NCBI GenBank assembly: GCA_003988855.1
Contig: QYAI01000051.1
Coordinates: forward strand, 62,001-126,000
DNA from: Arachnopeziza araneosa
Lineage: Eukaryota > Ascomycota > Leotiomycetes > Helotiales > Arachnopezizaceae
Direction: 5' to 3'
DNA length: 64,000 bases
The notes beneath the pieces are model-generated. The model ran no database searches. It saw nothing but the letters and a program-made list of their open reading frames with translations, and was not told the DNA's origin. The translations under genes and the position numbers were made by a program. Shown in pieces: positions 23,101 to 34,112 of the stretch. Position 1 is the first letter of the stretch. The number at the start of each line of letters is the position of its first letter.

Positions 23101-24857
23101 CTTCGGCCTCTGAGTGCATAGCGGCCATAACCTTCATGACCTGTACCTGCCGCTGGCCCTTTTCTTGGCAACTTTTCTCCAGCTCCATCTGGAGCAGTTT
23201 TGGCCTTTCTTCCAAACAGTGTAAACCGAGATTTGCTGCTGGAGACACTGGGACTTGGTGTTCGACTGGCAGCAGTCCGTGACGTAACAGTAGCCACTTG
23301 AGGCCGTAGATCAGGAATTATCCCAAGACCCGACGCTAGTCCCAGTCCTTCATGAGGGGATGGCGATAGTTGTCGAGCCGGCAATCGACTGCTTTGTTGA
23401 GACCGTGAAGCAACCTGAGGTGAGATTGGTGATGTGATTCCACTTCGGGGTAGAGGTAGACTGCTCTGTCTTCTCTCTGAGAAACTAATACCTACCAAAT
23501 TGCTTTGTATTATAGGCATCGCTTCACCTAACTGGGTATGGAGATCTGGGGCACCATCTCGACTTGGCCGCGAGGGAGCACTCCCTTTGTTTACTTGCGC
23601 GATCACGGTTTCGTTGCGAAGTCTTGGTGGATTAGGTTCTGGCGACATCATAACAGGCTTGGCAGGTGCTAGTGACGGCTTAGAAGGAGAGTCTTGTGTG
23701 TCTACCGAAGTCTTCTTGTTAGACTTTTGTGACGACTTCCTAGGGGGCGGACTTGGTGGCAGCGGCGATAGCCTCTTCTTCTTCTTCTTCTTCTCGCTGG
23801 GCGTACTTTTGGCATCTCCCTTGACTGTGGAGTTGGAAGATGAAGAAGTGATTGACTCACGAAGAGAAGGAAGACCATGGGGGTCCAAAACCTTGCCCTC
23901 AGCCTCATTTGGAATACTGCCCGCTCGACGTCGGGTCAAAGGAGGTCGGTTCAAGGCCGGGCTGCCTTGCCTCAAACGAGGAGTGGTAGATTTCAGTGCA
24001 ATGATTCCTGATGACTGTGAGGACATTGATGTCGGCGTCGTGTCTCTACTGTATGGTCCCGGCCCAGGTGATTCCGAAAAGCGAGTCGATGGGCTTGCGC
24101 TATAACCACTGCCGCTGTAGCCGCTGTATCGATGATGACTATTGGGGCCACCTGAATATACTGGTGTACCTGTTGTCAATGGAGTAGGTGGTGGGAGATC
24201 CTGAGTGGCCAACTTGTGTGGCAAATCTGCTGCAACCCTGGGATTTGGTCCTGGGATTTGGTCCAGTATGTTTCGATACCTATCCAGTTCAGGGTATATA
24301 ATGACCTCATTGGAAGCAGGAGTCTTTGTCCTGGTAGGTCTAGTGAAGATTTCCGTATGACTTTCGGCTGAATGGAGTGAACGTTCAATGCTGGGGCGCC
24401 TTTCTGAAGACGATCCTGAACCAGACCATTTCGGTGGAGAGGCTGCTCCTGTGCTTTCAGGTTTGGTCTGCGAGCTATCCGAATCTCGTGAAATCAATGT
24501 GGGTTTCCTTCTCAAAACATTCCTCGACGATTTCCCTCTCAACTCGGGCTGAGGCGGCCGAGAAGCCGGTTCACTTCCACTTCTCTTAAAACCAAATCCT
24601 GAAGTCTCTCCGGTCCTTGATTGCGACCTTGTTCTCATGCTTGAAGATGGATCCGGTCTCGGTAACCCCGAAGGCGCCATTCTGTTGACTGGGGTTGCGC
24701 CTCTCTTGGACTCCATCTGTCCTGATATGTGCGCAATATCTGCCTCTCTATATTCCTGTTTGGAAGAAGTCGGCTGTCCATATGCTAACCTTCTACTTCC
24801 TGGGGCAAGATCCCCCGGCCGATTAGGTGGGTCGAAACCAGACTTGTATGATGCCAT
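20163..24857 (-). CDS. Large disordered protein with C-terminal methyltransferase-like domain
   Basis: Exon 1 (24857-20975) and exon 2 (20926-20163) are joined by a 50 bp intron with a GTAAGA donor, a GCTAACA branch and a CTACAG acceptor, giving 1,548 aa. About 1,250 residues are low-complexity, rich in Ser, Pro, Arg and Thr, with a lysine run and a tandem PVTE-type repeat. The last 300 residues begin around RHSILVIDGLGND and contain SAYKNIIAESKRVLQPGGYLE, the strand-helix pattern of class I SAM-dependent methyltransferases (Methyltransf_11-like). A glycine-rich SAM motif I is not obvious before it, so catalysis is doubtful. The track begins 12 bases earlier with GTG; the ATG at 24857 is preferred. 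Function unknown; a regulatory or scaffold role is inference. Confidence 0.8.
21805..21876. repeat. Six tandem 12 bp units encoding a TEPV/TGPV repeat
   Basis: Six near-identical 12-base units (GGCTCTGTGACT-like on the + strand) lie inside the large disordered protein and encode E-P-V-T-type tetrapeptides. The repeat is in frame, so unit number could vary without frameshift. Confidence 0.85.
23773..23794. repeat. (CTT)n microsatellite encoding poly-lysine
   Basis: Seven or so consecutive CTT triplets on the + strand encode the EKKKKKKR run of the large disordered protein. An in-frame, slippage-prone coding repeat. Confidence 0.85.
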
Positions 24858-25462
24858 TATGTATTCCACTTATGCCCACATCACTTTCTGAGGTGGCTGC
24901 ACTATATACCAATGTTATAACCTGTATGAACAAGGCGTATTCGACATTCCTCGAGTACTTGCGTCGAACTTCTAGACCTTTGACATGACTAAAAACTGCG
25001 GATCTTTGTTAGGTAGGCCAGTGAAGGAGGGGAAGCTTGAGCGTAACATACTTGAGCGGTACGGAGTAGGAATTCTTGTCCGCGAGGACCTGGTCTTTCA
25101 ACACAAAGGAAGCTTCGAGCAATATAAGAATCAGGCGTGGTGGTGGTCAATATGGTACGTATTCGCATGTGCAAATCGCTAGGCTTTGACAGAGCCTCGA
25201 AATGATGATATCTCCACCGCCGGGGTATTCGTGAAACTTGTGCGACGACGGAAGGAAAAGAAAGACAAACGGGAAGGACAATTAATTTCGGTATTAGAGG
25301 AGGAAAATAACGAAAGATTAGGAGTGTGTGGTGGTGATTACGATTCTTAAGGGTAGAACAGGATGGGGGGAGAATCGAGGGTAGTGGGGACCAGCATGCC
25401 ACAAAAACCGGAGACAGGGGGCAGGGAGTGGGCGGTGGGCGGTGGGCGCTTGATTTAGCACG

Positions 25463-25488
25463 GCACGCACGCACGCACGCACGCACGC
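25463..25488. repeat. (CACG)n microsatellite
   Basis: Six consecutive CACG/ACGC tetranucleotides, outside any supported gene. Confidence 0.9.
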
Positions 25489-25696
25489 CAGCCTTCTCTC
25501 CAACAAAGTTTTGGTGGAGCGTGCTGAGGAGAGCAGGCAGGCCCAGCAAAGGCTGATTGATCTGCTCGATATGATGTGGGGGCATGGAAGTGCCGTAGGC
25601 ACCGAGTCGTTGGCATCGAGGCGGGCAGAGGAAGCACCGTGGCGCCGGCCAGCAGAATTACATACAGCAGTGGCAGCGACGGGAAAATCCTGGTGA

Positions 25697-25740
25697 GGGC
25701 CTCACGCTGGGCCTCTCGCTGGGCCTCTCGCTGGGCCTCT
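25697..25740. repeat. 12 bp tandem repeat, 3.7 copies
   Basis: Unit GGGCCTCTCGCT, with one variant base pair in the first copy. A minus-strand open frame through it would read REAQ repeats, but that frame has no other support. Confidence 0.85.
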
Positions 25741-26795
25741 ACCACTGGAATCGCCGGGACTGGAATAGAAACCGTTGCAGCGTTCCTCTTGGTGCGTCGT
25801 GAACGCCTAGTCCCGAGCAGGCAATCAATCGGAAAATTCTGGAGGGGAAAAGGCAGCATCAGCCATCGGACATCGACGCGCACAGCTTCTGCGCCGCCCT
25901 GCAGGTCCTCAAAGAGCAAGCCGGTGGATTGGCCATAAAGATGCAGGCTGCCCCATTCAGTGGGAATCCCATTCGTGGAGCGGTGAAAGGGTGGAAAAGG
26001 GCAGATTTCGGCTCTGAGAGTGTTGCGACGTTGGTAGTGAGGGTTTGGGTTGGGCCTCACAGGCTTGAGGCGGGCCTCTAGACGCCGAGTCGTCATTCGT
26101 CGGCTAATACTTCCAGCGCTGGCCTCCCTGAGGTCTCAGTAAAAAATGGAGGTCAAACGGCCTTCTCGTCCACCGGAGTCCACTGCTGTCATGCTCTCGC
26201 ATCGGCGTGACCGTGATGCGCGATGGCGCTTGTCGCAAATGGCCTATTTTGGTCCTTCGCCCCGTTGTGGGCTACCAGCGGCACTGCGCCTATGATCATC
26301 ACGAGTTTCAACGCTGGGCTTGCGAGACATCAGCTTTCAGCACGCGTCAGATCCATCTCCCTCCAACATAATCCGGTGACTCGCCACCGTAGCCATACTG
26401 AACCTGCCATTTGCTCTTAAAGTCTGTGCTGCCGTCGCTGGCCGCAACGGGTCGCATCGAACGGGAAGCGTATCCTCACGTCTGACCTGACGGGTCTTGT
26501 CCAAGGCCTCCTGAGAACCTGGGACCAGACGATTCTAAGCTGTTAACGGCCGACTCCAGAAACTACAACCAACAGGATTCCTCTCGGCCATGATTCCCTT
26601 CCTTCTGAGCTCTTGGTCACGTTTCCATTCGATCGCTTCGTTGAGGAGGGTCTCCTCGAAAACAACCGTGGTGTACACTAGACTTCTTTGCTCATTCATT
26701 GGCGTGGCCCGAAAAATTCTCATCCAACCAATTGATGATTTCACGATGCGGCGGTTCGGACTCTGAAGGTCCACCCCCTGAACCCACTTCCTCAC

Positions 26796-26814
26796 ATGTC
26801 CCAAAATGGGACAT
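26796..26814. repeat. Inverted repeat / hairpin (8 bp arms, 3 base loop)
   Basis: ATGTCCCA and TGGGACAT flank AAA. Strong local stem, no U-tract or gene end next to it, so not evidently a terminator. Confidence 0.7.
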
Positions 26815-28343
26815 TTGTTTCTCCCTACCCGTAGAAGCCGCGATCAGAAGTAAGTCTTGCCAGCCATAAGAGGAACTCTTGACGTTGTGGCAAGTGTGTT
26901 CTTGTTGTCGTACGTAGGGAGTCGTAATCGTAAATGTAGTCTGTGGCAGGGATATGGACCACCCGGTTCGAGTTTCCTTCTACCAGTTGAGGACCGCACA
27001 ATGGAACAGGTGATTCCCATCCAGTACCTCGACGATCAATGCTTTCTGGGCATGTCACTGACTGACCTTTGGTCAGTGTCAGATAAAAGCCGCAAGCCAT
27101 GGAGAGGCTTCAGCTTGCCACCAGACTGAGTCACGACGCCAGAATACCAACTTTCCAGAATACCGATATCAGTGCTCCCGACAAAGCTGAAGCGCGCATA
27201 AGCGGATCAACAGTGCGTTGGAGGCGTCAATCAATCGCTGACCATCGTGGCGAAGCTCGCGCATCAGCGTGACACTGCGCCACACCGAGAATCTCCTTCG
27301 CCTGCCACGTAGAGGCATAAATCACCAGAGAATTCCTCTGATCTCTTTGATCTGAGGGTGACAATATGGAGTCGCCGATGTCGACCAGGCATACTGAACC
27401 GAAGACACTAAGAAGGAAGTCCGGAGTAGCAAGGCCGTTTGATATAACAAGGTTGTATGGCATTTCATTGGTCTCCCAGGCTCGCTGCGGCTTCGACTAA
27501 CTTGGACGATTGTCGGTAACGTGACGACGAAATGGTGTCCTCAATCATGCGATCCCCATAATTCCAAGCTTAAACTCCTATGTACCGTTGCTTGAGACGG
27601 ACGTCCGCCTTCCCAGTAGGACACTGTAGTTGCCTGGGACCGCAGACTCCGTTCCATGTTTCTCATGTCAGCACTCAATTCATTTGGCCTCTTAAGTGTA
27701 TGGAGGTCAATTGAAGGATATTATTTGCACACTCTGGACGACGCCTCGTAAGCCAGACTTACCTGGGGATGCCAAGAGATGATTGCTCCCAGGCCGCAGA
27801 GAAGGGGTCCACATTCTGCATCCCATGTAGACCTATGAGGAGATCGAAAGTGGTCTCTGAGCTCTGATTCGTCAATCTCAGAACGAGGCAACGGCAGCCA
27901 TGATTCATATTACAGCGCTATTTAGGGAAGTCATCATGGAGAGTCCAAATGAGGACGAATGCATTATCCACTCTAGCATCACTTACAAGAAGGTAGTCCC
28001 AGCGTATTTCAAATATTGAGAAGGATAATCGACAAGAGGAGAGTCATCGTAGTGAAGCTCCGCATATCAAGCTGCTGTATATCGTGGCTTGTTTCAGACC
28101 ATGCACGGCATGCGTGCAGATGTGATGAACTTCGCACAAAGGTAAAATGAGACACTGCGAGATATCTGACTGGATCGGTAAGGTAAAGAGATAGACTTCC
28201 GATGCTCCGTGAACGCCCAAGCATCCTAAATGATCGCTACTTCCATCATGAGGGTGAATTTTCTAGTATACAGGCCTCGTTCCCGTCCTCCAATTCAAGC
28301 GAAGAAGTACTAGCCAATATCACTTCGTCATCATTCGTCAACT

Positions 28344-29197
28344 CTAAGCTGCTGGCTTTGCAAATCTCTTGGCCCGGGCTTCAGCCTTCGCTTTCTCTGC
28401 TGGGTCGTCTGTAATTCTTGTTAATGTCTTCTTCTCGGCCGGGGCTGCTCCTGCTTTAGGTTTAGGTTCTGTTCTTCGATCTGGTGTCTGTCTTTTTGCT
28501 GCCCGCCCGCCCTGCTTCTCCTCTCTCACCCTCTTAGGTCTCCGCTCTGGAAGGGCGGCATCTAAGCCCTTGACGGTTGGGTCCTTTTGGTCGAGGCCGA
28601 ATTTTTTGGCACGCTCTGCTAATTTCTTTGCTTCGTCGCTCTCTGGGATACCGAATCGTTTAGCCCGAGCCGCTCGCTTTTCCGCCTCCTTCTGGGCATC
28701 ACTCATTTCAAGACCAATGCTAAAATCTGCCTTGGGAGCTTCTGGGGCAGGGACAGGTTCTGTAGTAACGCCTGATGATGCAACTGCTCCATCAGCATCT
28801 GTGGCCGCGCCTTCTCCCGTAACTTTTAGATCCGTGGTAGTAGATGGATCGACGTCGACCTTTTGATTTGGAACGACTGTGGGATTTGCAACCGGGCCTT
28901 GGCCTCCGGCCGCAACTGCCGCTGCAGCTGGCTCTGTCGTTGCTTTGTTGTCGTCTTCGTCCCAGTCAATCTCGTCCTCGCCAGCTTTGGAAGAGGGGTA
29001 TTAGCATGGCGCATCTTGGAGCGAGTCGCGAGCATGCGCATGTGGAAATTCGACTCACCGGCACCTGCGCCCGACTTCTTATTGTCATCCTCCTGTAATC
29101 TCGCGATGAGCTCGGCTTTGTTGCCGGAAATAGCCAGGCCACGTTCTTGTAGAAGCTTCTTCAGATCCGGCACCTTGAGAGAGGGATAGTCGGCCAT
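28344..29197 (-). CDS. THO1: SAP-domain mRNA export factor Tho1 (SARNP/CIP29-like)
   Basis: Exon 1 (29197-29059) and exon 2 (28984-28344) joined at GTGAGT/CAAAG give 259 aa. The N-terminus is a SAP motif (YPSLKVPDLKKLLQERGLAI, then GNKAELIARL), which binds DNA or RNA. An acidic EDEIDWDEDD stretch and an Ala/Pro/Val-rich linker follow. The C-terminal third has the duplicated basic motif of Tho1/SARNP (KRAARAKRFGIPES, LAERAKKFGLDQ, EARAKRFAKP). The family acts with the TREX complex and DEAD-box helicase Sub2 in co-transcriptional mRNP packaging and nuclear export. The ATG at 29197 lies immediately before the SAP helix. Confidence 0.92.
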
Positions 29198-31307
29198 GGC
29201 GTGGAAGGCAGTTGCGCTGGCGTCAAATTGGACAGCTATGGTTGAGGAGCGATGAGCGAGGTGCTGCAGCTGGAAGCAGGTGGTTCTCGAGATTGTTGTT
29301 GTTGGTTGCTGATGCTGGAATCTGTCGCGACTTCGAAGACGGGAATTTAATGCAAGGGTCCGCGTCGTAAGCGAGCCGACAATGTGGATTTGAACTTCAT
29401 CACCAAGAACAACAATACCAAAATAATTTATCAATTGTCAGCGCTTTACCTATTGTTGCTCCAGACAAATATAAGTACATTCCTTCTGTCGATAATTTAA
29501 TCAAAGTCTTAAGATTTGATGCCTTAGCTGGTCAAACAACTGGATGACTGTTCAGGAGCAGTCATATCAAGTGGACTATGCAATATTTACCTGTTATATG
29601 TCAAATGGCGATGTTTGTTTATATCTTCACGTTGCTATGTGTCGCTTGAATTATTTCTTAATTAAGAAGAGAAGATACGTCTGGAAGAACTTGCTTGATC
29701 CTGCTTCTCCAATTTGAAATTTTAGCCTTTTGGTGCTAGTGACTTCAAAACATTCTCTTCTGAGGCACGAGTGATCCAATACCTTTTACTATTCCAAAAT
29801 ATCTCCTCTCAAAACTATTTGATTCAGATTCAAAGTCAATCTCATCAAGTCAAACACATAATATTCAACCATGCATCCCATTGAGCTAAACCATCACTCG
29901 CTATCAATCAGGCAAGACTCACATCTTCAACCCTCGTGCATCTCATCTCACACCGCATAGACTCAAATCTCCTACTTCATGCGACCAGCGCCAGCTCACA
30001 CTTCTTGATTTGGTTAGCAGCAAGACTACGGTTACCACTAAAGGAGGACGTCGGCCATTTTCGAGGGTGGTCAAGAAGCAGGTTAAGAAGAGAAGACGCA
30101 AGTTTGCTAGGAATGATCGGCCGACAATTTCTCTATTAACCGTGTGCTCAAAGATCTGTTTCTCCAACCCTAGCCGTAGGTTCGGCCCGCGGAAGAAGGC
30201 TTCCACAACCAGGACCAGGCCAGTTGCGACCTTCTTGAGGTCCCCTTGAAGTGACCAGGAACAGAAATCCGATTCCTATCATCAATTTGGTAAGATACTT
30301 GGGTGAAGGAACTAGTGAATAGCTTCAGTATATTGGTTGCCTCATACTAATTTGATTTAGGACGCATCAAGGCATAACGGCTCTGGCTGGCAAGCAAGAG
30401 CATCAATTTAATACATGTGGTTTCGGCAGAAACGGCCTTCAACTACTCCACAGATGAAGTAGTTTCTCTGAAGCACTTTCAGCGATTTGATAAACTATGA
30501 CCACAAACAGTTAGGCCAAAACTATCATGCGGCAGATTCCATGAAGAAACCTGAATCATGAAAACAGTTGCCAGTTCAGTGAGCTTACGTGCCTACAGAA
30601 TGTCGTGTCTTTTCTTACGTCCGTATCTGATTTCTCATCTCCCGCAAGTATTTGGAAGGCAGGCTTATATGCGACCAGTAAATTTCGGCCTACAAAAGTA
30701 CGGCCGAGTTTGTTGTGGCTAAGCAGTTTAACCCCCAAGACCTAATCGCCAACCAGTTTTCTCAAACATCATTTCTAGGCTCTCTAGCCTTCTCAATCAA
30801 GGTACTCTGGTATTGCTCCATTCACATATCACGAGTTGTGGAGGCGAAGGGGCTGAGAGCGAGAAAGCTCCGAGACCCTGCTCGAGAAATTCTACTACCC
30901 AGACACTTGAGAAGTTTCGATCTGCGCCACAAGTTTCAACACCCAATAGTTCCCTCCCAGCCTTATTTCTGTCTCTCTTTTCGCCCCCAAAACGACAGGA
31001 ATCATGTACCCTTCTCCCATCGTTGCCGATCTCCAAGTTCCCCTGCAGCGCTAGCTCAACCACCCACCCATCACCCACAACCCACACCCTCAGAACCATT
31101 CAACAGACCATTTCCCCTCTCAAGCAGTTACACAGCATATCATTCCTGCAACACTACTTCACCCCCAAAAGCGTGCTTGCTCGCTCCCCTGTAGTCGCCA
31201 CCCCGGCAACTATCCCATTCGCTAACGACTGACCAAACAAAACACAAAGGCATGGTTCTGGGCCAAGTGCAACCACTGAACCCAATACCAAGCTTCCCGA
31301 CAAAGAT

Positions 31308-31327
31308 AAAGCTCAAGCTTGAGCTTA
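31308..31327. repeat. 20 bp perfect palindrome (TAAGCTCAAGCTTGAGCTTA)
   Basis: Identical on both strands with no spacer and centred on an AAGCTT site. It lies in non-coding sequence; it could be a dimeric factor site or chance. Confidence 0.85.
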
Positions 31328-32664
31328 GGTAACTTTGCTTGACTGCCTTATCTTGGCCATGTTTCATTACTCGTGTTTTGGCTTGGGTTTGTTTTGCTTT
31401 TGGTACGCGCCGGTATCGAGTATTCCAGAGGAGTGGTTAGAGTTCTCGTATTCGGCGGCGAAGAAATGGGATACAAAGCGAGAGCAGTAGATGGTTTACG
31501 TGTTCTTTCTTTCTGTCCTGATACTGCAGAGGTATGCAACCGAAAATCTCTGCATGATGCATGCATACATAGCTGCATGCAGGTACACTTAGTTCATCCC
31601 ATTTTCAACAACATCAACATCAACACCACTTGCATCCAAACCTCATGAAGTGGCGCCCTAATTTCTTTCTGTTTCCATCTCATCTCGCCTCTTGACCATC
31701 TCCCTCTCTTGCAGATACCTCTTTTGCATCGCAGCGCAGGGTGACCAAGCTAAGGATCATTGCATGGCAGCCACACCGCTGCCAAATCAACGCTGCCAGC
31801 CACCCACCACCAGTCGTTCATCGTGGCTTGCTCCGAGAGAAATAACCTCCACCATGCTACTTACGGTACGCACTTAACACTAGCACGCGCTCTTCACCCA
31901 CCTCCAAGGATCTGCAAAACTCTCCGAGGGAAAGGGAACGAAGGAGAAGGCAGGGCATGGAAAATCATCCGGTAGGTGGCTTATGATCCCTTCTTCTACT
32001 CTCTCTCTCTACCATCAGTTACCATTCTCACTGCCCTGCCTCATCTTTAGAACTTTCCATGCCCTGCTTTTCCCTCCCTCCCACGTCCCAAAGAACTCCT
32101 CCTAACCCGAACCCCCCAATCGCAAACCCAACCTCCAGCTCCCAATCTCAACCCCAACCCTTCTCCCTACCCGAACCATCTCAACCCCATGCTCTGTGAA
32201 GACTTCTCGAACATCCCACAACACACAGGGTGGTGACATCCCACCCCATGATCGCTGCGAATCTCCCCGAACCAGTCGAACGTTTTGAGCCTTGTGCAGG
32301 GCGATTCCTTCCCACCCACGCTATCCGATGCCACACGATGCGCTGCTCTGCGGGGAAGGGAAAATCCCCCAAGTTCCCAAAGGTTACTTTGCATGAACAT
32401 CTACCTACATGCATCGGATATGAATCCCGAACCAGCTTCACGACTTTGTCAAGCATGATCAGAGCAGAGGAGAGGCAGAGGCCATCACACCCGGCCTGGT
32501 TCTACACGCAAGCTACATTACGTCCGTAACGTATCCAGCAAGGTAATGTCAGGTTGAAGAAGGCAAGCACTCAGCTAGGCAAGGCGTACCGAGATGCTGG
32601 ACCAGACCAGCCCAGCCCAGCCACTTGGATACTCCGAGGCCGGTGGGAAGTCAGGAAAGAGAAT

Positions 32665-32700
32665 GGAAGCAGGGAAGAGAAGGGAAGCAGGGAAGAGAAG
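32665..32700. repeat. 18 bp perfect direct repeat, two copies
   Basis: GGAAGCAGGGAAGAGAAG occurs twice in tandem inside a longer purine-only tract. Confidence 0.9.
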
Positions 32701-33068
32701 GGAAAGAAGGGAGAAGGCAGATTACCTATGTGTTTCAAGATACGCCTCGTTGGCGATCAGTATCACTCCGAAGAGTAAACAGCTGTGGATCAGGTTCAGA
32801 CAACCTTGATTGCCACATTCAACCCATTTGTAATATAAACAGATTGAAGATCCATGCATTAATACATCCGTCTTGGTGTTCAATGAGCGATAGCCTCTTC
32901 CTGCCTGTACAGATTGAAGCTATGATGATGGTGACACAACCTGATGTATTTCCTCTCCTCCACCTAGCAATGTACACCGCCAACTTCATCTAGTCTCATC
33001 TACCAAGAATCGTATTTCCGACACGCTGCGTAACCTCATCTCATGACGTGATCTGACAACAAACAAGA

Positions 33069-33767
33069 TTATCCAATTTCCTCCTCTTCGTTGTAGTATT
33101 GTCTTGTCGAAGTTAGTAGAGAATTCGGTGTGCTGTAGTCCCCGAAACCAGAGCGAGGGATTTGCCAGCCTTTCCCTTCATGACTTGCGCATTCTGTAAG
33201 TCGCTGTCTATCTTCATCCGCCGCATTGTTTCTCCAAGTGCTTGCCAACCCCAACTTGACTTCTTCTCTTTCCTCTCTTTCATCATGGTGTCCGTTCTTC
33301 GACGAGTCTAGTGCTCCATATGTGTACATTATATCCTCCATCTGCGGAATCAACACTTCAATCTCAGGTTGCCAGTCCATATCATCGCTTGTGACAATCT
33401 CGTCTGGATACCAGGCATCAACACATGAGAGGATCTGATCCAGTGCTTGATTAAGGAACCGTTTGAAATCTTTGGAGCGGAGGACGAAAGACCGTTGGTC
33501 ATAAGGAGAGAGGTCCTGCCAGTGACGACTGTTATGATTCTGATTCCGATTCCCGCGAGAATTGTTTTGACTTTGGTGGTTGGCATCATCGAAATTCCAG
33601 CGATCTTTTCGTCTTTGGTTCTGGTTTCTCTGAGTCGAGGGGTGAGGAAGAAATTCGTTCTTATTTCGATCTTGATATGGCTGTTGTTGAAATGATTTGG
33701 ACTTTGAGCGCGATACTTGCAAGTTCTCATCGCTGTGATTGCGAGTTCGCCATCCAGAAGTGGTCAT
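33069..33767 (-). CDS. Hypothetical protein, Asn/Gln/Arg-rich N-terminus
   Basis: A single exon of 232 codons. I do not recognise it. Residues 1-85 are very polar (Asn, Gln, Arg, Ser, His), RNA-binding-like in composition. Residues about 85-150 form a probable compact helical segment (YDQRSFVLRSKDFKRFLNQ, ALDQILSCVDAWYPDEIV, VLIPQMEDIMYTYGALD). The end is acidic (YYNEEEEIG). The ATG at 33767 opens the frame. Possibly a fungus-specific nuclear or RNA-associated protein; no domain supports that. Confidence 0.6.
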   Translation of the reverse strand: MTTSGWRTRNHSDENLQVSRSKSKSFQQQPYQDRNKNEFLPHPSTQRNQNQRRKDRWNFDDANHQSQNNSRGNRNQNHNSRHWQDLSPYDQRSFVLRSKDFKRFLNQALDQILSCVDAWYPDEIVTSDDMDWQPEIEVLIPQMEDIMYTYGALDSSKNGHHDEREEREEVKLGLASTWRNNAADEDRQRLTECASHEGKGWQIPRSGFGDYSTPNSLLTSTRQYYNEEEEIG

Positions 33768-34112
33768 TTTGGCCCTGCAAATGATGAGGAAGCAAAGTGC
33801 TTCTCTTCTGCAGATATATAGTTATCGCAGATGGAAGAACATATACTTTCAAGGAAGCAAATGTGAGCGAATAGATGCTGTTGGAATACTCCACCCTTTG
33901 AGTCGGAGTGGTGAAATAAAGTATGGTTTCAAATAATATTCCATGCTTTCGAGCCTCTTAGAATGATTCACATGATTAAGTGTATCTTGAGGCCGAGAAA
34001 GAGGGAGGATGTATGGAATCTTCTTTCATCAAAGAACATCTCACAACATATGAGTAACAATGAAATGAGTTTCATAGGTTGCTGAGAAATGCATTGCCTT
34101 TCAACTAGTTTG

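Larger units (their letters stand above)
24858..28343. other. Gene-poor 3.5 kb region with repeats and possible decayed gene
   Basis: No intact gene is supported. The first part is the promoter and 5' region of the large disordered protein and holds a tetranucleotide microsatellite and a 12 bp tandem repeat. Between about 26,500 and 27,900 the minus strand shows protein-like stretches, such as STWDAECGPLLCGLGAIISW near 27,790-27,850 and RELRHDGQRLIDASNALLI near 27,190-27,250. TGA stops and frame changes break them up. This suggests a degraded gene of unknown type, but alternative frames look similarly open. Confidence 0.4.
29198..33068. other. 3.9 kb gene-poor region, C/T-rich in its second half
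   Basis: No gene is supported. 29,450-29,900 is A/T-rich. From about 30,900 to 32,500 the + strand is rich in C and T with long pyrimidine runs, as in fungal promoters or long 5' untranslated regions, but no gene start fits on the + strand. Candidate frames at 29,936-30,249 and 30,715-31,232 overlap each other in several frames and carry no known domain. A 20 bp palindrome and an 18 bp direct repeat occur here. Confidence 0.5.

Noticed and set aside
25455..26096. 213-codon minus-strand frame with REAQ repeats
   Set aside because: It runs through a microsatellite and a 12 bp tandem repeat and has no domain or conserved-looking core.
26961..26975. GGTTCGAG sequence resembling a tRNA T-loop
   Set aside because: No matching acceptor, D-arm or anticodon arm could be folded around it.
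26825..27129. Opposed 90-codon frames on both strands
   Set aside because: All frames here are similarly open and no splice-consistent gene could be built.
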